Shown: in pieces, positions 6,872 to 12,282 of the stretch
Numbering within the stretch: position 1 is the first letter of the stretch
How the letters are laid out: each line of letters begins with the position of its first letter
Origin: Caldifarciminota bacterium
GTDB taxonomy: Bacteria; Hydrothermota; UBA3073
Length of the DNA stretch: 33,315 nucleotides
Assembly: GCA_023129165.1 (NCBI GenBank)
Contig: JAGMCL010000048.1
Location: forward strand, 1 to 33,315
Direction of reading: 5' to 3'
Notes under the pieces: model-generated
The model's input: only the letters and a program-made list of their open reading frames with translations
Database searches by the model: none
What the model was told of the DNA's origin: nothing
Position numbers and translations under genes: made by a program

Positions 6872-7415
6872 ACTCCCTTATAAATTTTCTAAGATTCAAA
6901 ACAGCGTTATGCATCCTTGAAAGTACAGTAGAAATTGGACACTCCAGTATTTCGGCTATCTCTTTAAAAGTTAAATCACTTTCCTGTCTCATAATAAAAA
7001 CCTGTTTTTGTTTTGGCGGCAGATTACTTATTTTATTCTCTATTAAGTTTGTCAGTTCCTTCTGTTCAAGTAAAAACTGCGGTGATGGTGAGTCGTCAGA
7101 TAATTCCATCCATTCTTCAATTGGGTCAACTATATATTCCCTTTTTTTCTTCCTAAGATAATCCATAGTCACTGAATTTGCAATAGTAAATAACCACTGC
7201 TTGAATTTATTTCTTTCCTTATATTTATCTAAACTCTTAATCATCTTTATAAATGTATTCTCAAGCAAATCTTCTGCAATATCAGGGTTTCCAACAAGAC
7301 GAAATATGAAATTATACACAGTATTTTTGTACTTCTTGAATAGTTCTGCAAAGGCATTCTTATCACCTCTTCTATATTCCTCTATAAGAATACTATCGTT
7401 TTTCTGCATATTCAT
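6855..7415 (-). CDS. ECF-type RNA polymerase sigma factor
   Basis: This 186-residue protein has the two ECF domains. Region 2, about residues 20-90, includes D-I-A-E-D-L-L-E-N-T-F-I-K-M-I and the K-F-K-Q-W-L-F-T-I-A-N-S-V-T-M-D-Y-L-R segment. Region 4, about 128-178, includes L-P-P-K-Q-K-Q-V-F-I-M-R and the helix-turn-helix L-T-F-K-E-I-A-E-I-L-E-C-P-I-S-T-V. It should direct polymerase to stress promoters and be held by the membrane anti-sigma factor encoded next to it. A second ATG lies two codons downstream. A minus-strand TATAAT lies at 7473-7478, but its -35 region is not consensus, so autoregulation by its own sigma factor remains possible. Confidence 0.92.
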   Translation of the reverse strand: MNMQKNDSILIEEYRRGDKNAFAELFKKYKNTVYNFIFRLVGNPDIAEDLLENTFIKMIKSLDKYKERNKFKQWLFTIANSVTMDYLRKKKREYIVDPIEEWMELSDDSPSPQFLLEQKELTNLIENKISNLPPKQKQVFIMRQESDLTFKEIAEILECPISTVLSRMHNAVLNLRKFIREYEYEM

Positions 7416-7552
7416 TATAATAAACGTAAATGATTTTAATTTATTTTGTTATTTTAGTAAATATTTCAGGAAATTATAAAAGTTTTAATGCTTTAACTGT
7501 TTTATATAACAGTCTAAAGAATGTCATTCTTCCTTGTGTTAACAATACATTG

Positions 7553-7640
7553 GAGATGCGATTGCTTCGCTAACGCTCGCAATGACATAGAGCGGTGTCT
7601 GTCTTTGCGAGTCCGTCGTTTGACGGATGTGGCAATCTCT
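7553..7640. repeat. Two opposed copies of a GTCATTGCGAG-type palindromic repeat
   Basis: Copy A (7553-7587) reads on the minus strand as TGTCATTGCGAG...GAAGCAATC, and copy B (about 7598-7640) reads on the plus strand as TGTCTTTGCGAG...GGCAATCTC. The outer arms (ATTGC/GCAAT type) are shared but the inner cores differ. A has GCGTTAGC, while B has the hairpin TCCGTC-GTTT-GACGGA. The head-to-head pair lies in the spacer between the sigma gene and rnfE. A third copy sits at the right window edge. Apart from these and the rnfE promoter, I see nothing else in 7416-7739. Confidence 0.8.
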
Positions 7641-7704
7641 TTTTAATATTATTTTTTCATTAACAGTATAAAGGCTGTCAATCCTGATTTTATCATTTTT
7701 TTCC

Positions 7705-7733
7705 TTGACTTTTTTTATATTTTGTTGTATAAT
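7705..7733 (+). promoter_or_regulatory. Promoter of rnfE-rnfA, predicting a leaderless mRNA
   Basis: TTGACT (7705-7710), a 17-bp spacer and TATAAT (7728-7733). The seventh base after the -10 box is the A of the rnfE ATG at 7740, so the predicted mRNA begins at the start codon. Confidence 0.85.
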
Positions 7734-7739
7734 CCTGCC

Positions 7740-8333
7740 ATGTTTAAGAATTTCACCGAAGGAATTTTCAAGAATAACCCTGTACTGGTTTTAATGATAG
7801 GGTTATGTCCTATCCTCGCAGTATCAACGACTGTAAAAAATTCTCTGGGAATGGGTGCAGCGGTTATATTCGTTCTCATATTGTCAAATGTTACTATATC
7901 CGGCCTCCGCAAGTTCATACCAGAAAATATCAGAATACCCGTCTTTATAATAATAATATCTACTTTCGTTACTATAATTGATTATACAATGCATGCATTC
8001 ATACCTGAACTCTATGATAATTTAGGAGTATTTGTACCACTTATCGTTGTTAACTGTATTGTACTTGGAAGAGCAGAGGGTTTTGCATACAAAAAGGGCA
8101 TCGTTGCATCCTTTCTTGATGGAATAGGTTCGGGAATAGGATTTACATTTGCCATATTTTTAATGGGAACCATAAGAGAACTTCTTGGAAGTGGAACATT
8201 CTATGGATTCAATGTTCTACCTCAGGGCTTTCAGAATAATCCTGTAATATTTATAATTCTCCCTCCTGGGGGGTTTCTTGTTATAGCCTTTCTTATGGGT
8301 ATAATGAACCATTTAAAAAGGAGCCAGGCGTAA
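7740..8333 (+). CDS. rnfE: Rnf/Nqr-type electron transport complex subunit RnfE
   Basis: This 197-residue membrane subunit has six helices and belongs to the Rnf ferredoxin:NAD oxidoreductase (NqrD/RnfE family). Family features include N-P-V-L-V-L-M-I-G-L-C-P-I-L-A-V near the N-terminus, N-S-L-G-M-G, N-C-I-V-L-G-R-A-E-G-F-A and the G-T-I-R-E-L-L-G-S-G segment. The Cys in each half-repeat (G-L-C-P, N-C-I-V-L-G) is the type that binds the shared iron centre in Rnf/Nqr. A TTG at 7722 could extend the frame by six codons but lies next to and within the -10 box, so the ATG at 7740 is preferred. There is no ribosome site, which fits the predicted leaderless transcript. rnfA follows 3 bp later. The C, D, G and B subunits are not in this window. 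Confidence 0.95.
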   Translation: MFKNFTEGIFKNNPVLVLMIGLCPILAVSTTVKNSLGMGAAVIFVLILSNVTISGLRKFIPENIRIPVFIIIISTFVTIIDYTMHAFIPELYDNLGVFVPLIVVNCIVLGRAEGFAYKKGIVASFLDGIGSGIGFTFAIFLMGTIRELLGSGTFYGFNVLPQGFQNNPVIFIILPPGGFLVIAFLMGIMNHLKRSQA

Positions 8334-8336
8334 CTT

Positions 8337-8921
8337 ATGTCACATTTTCTTATATTCCTCTCAGCATTTCTCGTAAACAACATCCTTCTCATGCGATTTC
8401 TGGGGCTATGTCCCTACTTTGGAGTTTCGAAAAAGATAGATACTGCCATGGGTATGAGTATGGCAGTATTCTTCGTAATGCTGCTTGCTTCATGGATTAC
8501 ATTTTTTATATACCGCTATTTGCTTGTACCCTTTGACCTTATTTTCTTAAGGACAGCAACCTTTATTCTTGTTATAGCATCACTTGTTCAGTTTATTGAA
8601 TTATTCTTAAAGAAAAATGTACCAACACTATATCAGGCATTGGGTATATATCTGCCTCTAATCACAACTAACTGTGCAATACTTGGAACAACATTCCTAA
8701 TTATAGACTATAATTACACACTCGTTCAAGCAACGCTATTTTCTATTGGAACTGCATTGGGATTTGCACTTGCTCTTTTACTTATGGCAGGTATGAGAGA
8801 GCAGATAGACCTTTCACCAGTACCTGCAGCATTTAAAGGTGCTCCTATAGCATTTATCACAGCATCTCTTACATCACTTGCATTCCTTGGTTTTTCAGGA
8901 TTACTTGGTCTATCAATATAA
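8337..8921 (+). CDS. rnfA: Rnf/Nqr-type electron transport complex subunit RnfA
   Basis: This 194-residue protein has six membrane helices and is the pseudosymmetric partner of RnfE (NqrE/RnfA family). Marker segments are F-L-V-N-N-I-L-L-M-R-F-L-G-L-C-P-Y-F-G-V-S at the N-terminus, L-P-L-I-T-T-N-C-A-I-L-G-T in the second half and A-G-M-R-E near the C-terminus. The two Cys residues (G-L-C-P and N-C-A-I-L-G) match the iron-binding pair. AAGGAG lies 13 bases before the ATG, rather far, so coupling to rnfE over 3 bp probably drives initiation. Its end overlaps the convergent SpoIID gene by 9 bp, so the transcript must stop within or beyond that gene. Confidence 0.95.
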   Translation: MSHFLIFLSAFLVNNILLMRFLGLCPYFGVSKKIDTAMGMSMAVFFVMLLASWITFFIYRYLLVPFDLIFLRTATFILVIASLVQFIELFLKKNVPTLYQALGIYLPLITTNCAILGTTFLIIDYNYTLVQATLFSIGTALGFALALLLMAGMREQIDLSPVPAAFKGAPIAFITASLTSLAFLGFSGLLGLSI

Positions 8922-10034
8922 TTTCTTTATGTTGATTCCCTTGTAATAGTACCTCAGTATATCTTTATATCTTTTCCCCTTCTTAGCCATACCTATTGCT
9001 CCCCATGCACACATACCCACACCATGTCCCCATCCTCTACCTTCTATATATACCCAATCACCCCGAGTTTTAATATCGAAATACCTGCTTTTTAAATCAA
9101 ATAAACTTCTTATTTCCTCGCCATAAAATGAAAATTCACCCTTCTCAGCCTTCACCATAATTTCTTTTACCCTCCCTGACTTATCTCTCTTCTTTATCTT
9201 CACATCCTTAATTCGACCCGGATCTTTCCCCTTTTTAGACTTAATCCTATCTCTTACAAGCTCCTGAAAATTTTGCCTTGAATACTTCTGATTCCATGAG
9301 TAGTGGGGAGATATCTCACAATAGTTACAGGAACGACTCTTAAGATAAGGTTTATCATCACCAAATACATCTTTTGCACTGGCAGTCTTGCCCCCACAAA
9401 CAGATGAGTACATCGCATTTATCACAGTACCCTTATACATACATACCAAACCTCTTGTATAATCACAAGCAGCCCTGGTATTCTTAGTCTCAGAGTTTAA
9501 TCCCTTGTATACCTGGTCCATATGGGTGGAAAAAAGGTCGAACTCTTTATCGGGTTTCAAATGATATATGGCATACGTCCTTGCAGCACAAGCTCCTGCT
9601 TTCATAGTCTCAATTTCACCACAATTAAATTCACAGCCGACAACAGAATATAAATACAACTCCAACGGAACTCTATTAATAACCATAGACTTATTGAAAA
9701 TTACCTCTCCACGGTAGGAAAGTCCATTAAATCTGAATTTTTTGTCTTCAAAGCATACCTTCAGTGATGGTTCAGTATTAAAAATAACCTGTTTATCTCT
9801 ATAGATATTTCCTTCTCGCAACTCTATCGAACCAGAAGAAAGTCTATATACCTTTGCACCTTTATGAATGTATATTTTTTTTTCAGAACTTATTATACCT
9901 CCTTTATCCCCAAGAAGTACCCTCACATATGGCTCAGCAGATATTCTTCTTAACCTCGGTTTCTCTATTCTCTCTACCCCGATACATCCCAGAAAAAAAG
10001 GAAGTATTAGTAGAAGTATTTTTAATTTATCCAT
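8913..10034 (-). CDS. SpoIID/LytB-domain lipoprotein
   Basis: This 373-residue protein has a lipoprotein signal (residues 1-17, F-L-G-C17). Non-sporulating bacteria use such proteins as peptidoglycan glycan-chain lytic transglycosylases or amidase activators. Domain marks are V-P-L-E-L-Y-L-Y-S-V-V-G-C-E-F (usually ...V-V-A-S-E-M, Glu kept), M-K-A-G-A-C-A-A-R-T-Y-A, the S-S-V-C-G-G-K-T-A segment, and the C-terminal G-R-G-W-G-H-G-V-G-M-C-A-W-G-A. Several extra Cys residues (for example C-N-Y-C) may form disulfides or a metal site. A good ribosome site (AAAGGAG) precedes the ATG at 10034. The gene is probably transcribed alone, from the repeat-rich upstream spacer. Confidence 0.88.
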   Translation of the reverse strand: MDKLKILLLILPFFLGCIGVERIEKPRLRRISAEPYVRVLLGDKGGIISSEKKIYIHKGAKVYRLSSGSIELREGNIYRDKQVIFNTEPSLKVCFEDKKFRFNGLSYRGEVIFNKSMVINRVPLELYLYSVVGCEFNCGEIETMKAGACAARTYAIYHLKPDKEFDLFSTHMDQVYKGLNSETKNTRAACDYTRGLVCMYKGTVINAMYSSVCGGKTASAKDVFGDDKPYLKSRSCNYCEISPHYSWNQKYSRQNFQELVRDRIKSKKGKDPGRIKDVKIKKRDKSGRVKEIMVKAEKGEFSFYGEEIRSLFDLKSRYFDIKTRGDWVYIEGRGWGHGVGMCAWGAIGMAKKGKRYKDILRYYYKGINIKKLY

Positions 10035-10542
10035 TTTTTATTCTCCTTTATTTACCATTGACAATTGACTATTTTACATTTGCTATTTTCATCTTCATTT
10101 TTCGCCCCGCAAAAGGCGGGGCTCCTACTTTTTATTGTCTATTTTCGATTGTCGATTCCTGTCTACCGACAGGTAGATACAATTGCTTTCCAATATCATT
10201 TAACCTAATCAACCAATTAACTTTTCAACTAATCAACTCTTATACCATTTAACATTTAACATTGATAATTGATTTCTATCATCGCGACTGGGAAGTCGCT
10301 CCTACCTTCCCTTTCCGGTAGGAGGGGTTTCCTAACCCCGATTAAATTATCACAACGAAGATGTTGCTCCTATATTCTTTTTTCGCCCCGCAGACTGCGG
10401 GGCTCCTACCTTATAATTAGTCTTCTGTCTGCTTGCCCCGTTGCTCCGAAGGAGTTTTGCGGTGTTGTCTGTTGTCTTATGTCTCTCCCTTCTGTCATTT
10501 TAAATTGCTAATTGCTAATTTTACATTGATAATTGATTTCTA
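10035..10542. other. 508-bp spacer filled with small palindromes and AT repeats
   Basis: No gene is seen. The spacer holds five short hairpins next to GCTCCTA(C/T)-like borders (10098-10402), a CTACC-GACA-GGTAG hairpin near 10163-10176, and low-complexity ATTGA/AATTG tracts. A 25-bp direct repeat occurs at both 10259-10283 and 10523-10547. The frames at 10269-10511 and 9854-10252 follow the repeats and look random. Confidence 0.7.
10098..10408. repeat. Cluster of REP-like hairpins with variable cores
   Basis: Units are: GCCCCGC/GCGGGGC (10104-10122) then TCCTAC; GCGACT/AGTCGC (10284-10299) then TCCTACC; GGGGTT/AACCCC (10324-10339) preceded by GGTAGGA; CAAC/GTTG then CTCCTAT near 10353-10373; and GCCCCGCA/TGCGGGGC (10385-10402) then TCCTACC. 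The neighbouring CTCCTAC is conserved while both stem arms change together. A comparable layout (GTAGGAGC plus palindrome) is known for REP sequences in pseudomonads. Confidence 0.75.
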
Positions 10543-10547
10543 TCATC
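10259..10547. repeat. 25-bp direct repeat bracketing four of the hairpins
   Basis: The same 25 bases (beginning ACATTGATAATTG, ending TTTCTATCATC) occur at 10259-10283 and 10523-10547. The second copy includes the last five bases of the Mut7-C gene. The first copy directly precedes the second hairpin unit. This looks like a duplication of the gene's 3' boundary around inserted or expanded material. Confidence 0.8.
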
Positions 10548-10995
10548 CTATTACCTCATCTATAAATCGTACAATTCTTTTATAATGTGTTCCCTTCCAA
10601 TATATCCTTCCGCAATTGATACATTTACTGAATTCATCCTGTGTTTTAAATACATAATCTGGTACATTTCCTACTATTTCCGCTTTCTTTACTTTAACAA
10701 TAGGAAAATTACAAACAGCACATCTTGTAAATGGTTCTGGACTAAGGTTAAATACCCTAACAACTTCTTTTGTTTGTTCTAAGTGATTATCTGTCTCTAA
10801 TATATATATGTCCTCTCTTTTTGGAAAACTATGAGACCTCGTAAGCAGAATCCTTTCCTCTTCAAGTAATCGAGTTAATAAATCAATTCTATTAAAGTGT
10901 CTAATGTACTCAGCATCATATCCCAGTAATCGTAGATTTCTGGCAAGTTTTCCAAGCATAAAATCTACTATAAACTGTGGTAAATCAGAAGACAT
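10543..10995 (-). CDS. Mut7-C RNase-domain protein with zinc ribbon
   Basis: This 150-residue protein belongs to the Mut7-C family (PIN-like RNase fold followed by a zinc ribbon). The N-terminal F-I-V-D11-F-M-L-G-K-L-A-R-N-L-R-L-L-G-Y-D carries the first catalytic Asp, and D-L-L...L-L-T-R-S continues the domain. The C-terminal ribbon uses C92-x2-C95 and C125-x2-C128, followed by G-R-I-Y-W-K-G-T-H, typical of the family. Full-length proteins of this family are about 145-165 residues, so it is complete. RNA targets are unknown. A promoter candidate lies upstream on the minus strand (TTGCAA at 11056-11051, 17 bp, TATAAT at 11033-11028). It stands alone between repeat-rich spacers. Confidence 0.88.
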   Translation of the reverse strand: MSSDLPQFIVDFMLGKLARNLRLLGYDAEYIRHFNRIDLLTRLLEEERILLTRSHSFPKREDIYILETDNHLEQTKEVVRVFNLSPEPFTRCAVCNFPIVKVKKAEIVGNVPDYVFKTQDEFSKCINCGRIYWKGTHYKRIVRFIDEVIG

Positions 10996-11027
10996 ATTTA
11001 TATGTGAATCATGAAGTTGCTGCTATT

Positions 11028-11056
11028 ATTATAACATAAGTTTTCTAAAATTGCAA
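11028..11056 (-). promoter_or_regulatory. Probable promoter of the Mut7-C gene
   Basis: On the minus strand TTGCAA (11056-11051), a 17-bp spacer and a perfect TATAAT (11033-11028). The -35 box is weaker than in the other promoters of the window. The expected start is near 11021, about 26 bases before the ATG. Confidence 0.6.
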
Positions 11057-11125
11057 GTTTTTAGTCAAGGATATCAGGATGAATTTTAACCTATTATTTA
11101 TTTAAAGATAAAATAACTTTTTTTC

Positions 11126-11154
11126 TTGACAATATCAATAATTTATCGTATAAT
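11126..11154 (+). promoter_or_regulatory. Promoter of the GH130 leader
   Basis: TTGACA (11126-11131), a 17-bp spacer and TATAAT (11149-11154), full consensus. The predicted start is near 11161, 154 bases before the GH130 ATG. Confidence 0.88.
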
Positions 11155-11160
11155 CCTTTA

Positions 11161-11273
11161 AACCATACTACATAGGATCTATCTATAAGTGTGGGAGAAA
11201 TATGAATAATATAGATAGAATATAATTTTATACCCTCAATTCACCAACTGTGTAGAATTGGGGTATTTTTTTT
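11161..11273 (+). ncRNA. Candidate leader RNA or small RNA upstream of GH130
   Basis: From the predicted start to the terminator this is a unit of about 110 bases. It contains a perfect 10-bp stem (TCTATCTATA 11178-11187 with TATAGATAGA 11210-11219). The loop carries a GGGAG ribosome site and the ATG (11202) of a seven-codon open frame, M-N-N-I-D-R-I-stop, ending at 11225. The intrinsic terminator follows. It could be an attenuating leader of the carbohydrate genes or a free small RNA. No known riboswitch class was recognised. Confidence 0.55.
11230..11273 (+). terminator. Intrinsic terminator inside the GH130 leader
   Basis: ATACCC-T-CAATTC (11230-11242) pairs with GAATTGGGGTAT (11255-11266), 12 base pairs with one bulged T and a 12-base loop. 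A run of eight T follows (11266-11273). It lies between the promoter at 11126 and the GH130 ATG at 11315. Confidence 0.82.
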
Positions 11274-11314
11274 ATTTAAAAACAGTTGCTATTCAAAAAG
11301 AATTAGGAGGTAGA

Positions 11315-12241
11315 ATGCTTCAAAGATTTAAACAAAACCCCATACTTGAACCAATAGAATCACACCCCTGGGAATCTAAGATGGTCTTTAATACCGCCGC
11401 TATATATCTTGATAAAAAGGTTCATTTGTTGTACCGAGCCAGTGATGCTAACAATATTTCCACAATTGGCTATGCATCTTCTAAAGATGGGTTTCATATT
11501 GACGAAAGAATCCAAAATCCTGTACTCTCACCCCAGAGTGAAGAGGATTGTTATGGTTGTGAAGACCCACGAATAACGAAAATAGAGGAACAGCTTCACA
11601 TTACATATACAGCCTATGGTCGGATTCCTGGGATGGATGGAAGTAAAACGCGTATTTCAATGAGACTACCACAAATTGGGCTTACATCAATATCCATAGG
11701 GGATTTTTTGAATCACACATGGAATTTCAGCAAGAGGATATATCCACTACAGGGGGTTGAAAATAAGGATTGCGTAATATTTCCTGAGAAATTCGGGGGG
11801 AAATATGTAATCTATCACCGTGTCAGTCCATATATTTGGATATGCTACTCAGACGACCTTGTTCACTGGTACGATCATAACATACTAATGGGTCCACAAC
11901 AAAAATGGGAGCTTTTTAAAATTGGAGCAGGTGCACCTCCTCTTAAAACAGAAAAGGGATGGCTTTTTATTTTTCATGGGGTTTCGAGTTCACTCGTATA
12001 TTGTCCCAGTTTTGCTTTTATAGATTTGGAGGATCCAAGTAAGATTATATATAGACATCCCAAACCAATACTTGAGCCAGTAATGAAATATGAAAAAGAG
12101 GGCATTGTTCCCAATGTTGTTTTTGTGGAGGGTGTTGTTATAAAAGACGAGACCGTTTTTGTCTACTATGGAGGAGCTGACACTGTTATAGGTGTTGCAA
12201 CTGCTCCACTATCTCGGTTCTTTGAGCTTGCAGGATTATAG
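11315..12241 (+). CDS. Glycoside hydrolase family 130 (mannoside phosphorylase type)
   Basis: This 308-residue cytoplasmic protein has no signal peptide. GH130 enzymes mostly split beta-mannosidic bonds with phosphate, releasing mannose 1-phosphate; some are hydrolases. The five-bladed propeller begins with N-P-I-L-E-P...W-E-S-K-M-V-F-N-T-A-A. L-L-Y-R-A-S-D follows at 38-44, and the family signature G-C-E-D-P-R is at residues 81-86. P-E-K-F-G-G-K-Y-V-I-Y-H-R lies mid-protein and V-Y-Y-G-G-A-D-T-V-I-G-V-A near the end. The ATG at 11315 follows AGGAGG (11305-11310). An in-frame non-ATG start at 11258 lies in the terminator stem and is rejected. Acceptor specificity cannot be read here. It heads the cluster with the GH-A gene 41 bp downstream. 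Confidence 0.9.
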   Translation: MLQRFKQNPILEPIESHPWESKMVFNTAAIYLDKKVHLLYRASDANNISTIGYASSKDGFHIDERIQNPVLSPQSEEDCYGCEDPRITKIEEQLHITYTAYGRIPGMDGSKTRISMRLPQIGLTSISIGDFLNHTWNFSKRIYPLQGVENKDCVIFPEKFGGKYVIYHRVSPYIWICYSDDLVHWYDHNILMGPQQKWELFKIGAGAPPLKTEKGWLFIFHGVSSSLVYCPSFAFIDLEDPSKIIYRHPKPILEPVMKYEKEGIVPNVVFVEGVVIKDETVFVYYGGADTVIGVATAPLSRFFELAGL

Positions 12242-12282
12242 AAAGTCCACTAAAGGATCAACAAATAAAAGGAGGGGCGATT

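Noticed and set aside
9854-10252. Plus-strand frame over the SpoIID start and spacer
   Set aside because: It is antisense to the lipoprotein signal region and continues into low-complexity repeats.
10098-10408. CRISPR array in the hairpin cluster
   Set aside because: The conserved parts are only about 7-8 bases, spacing is irregular, and there are no cas genes.
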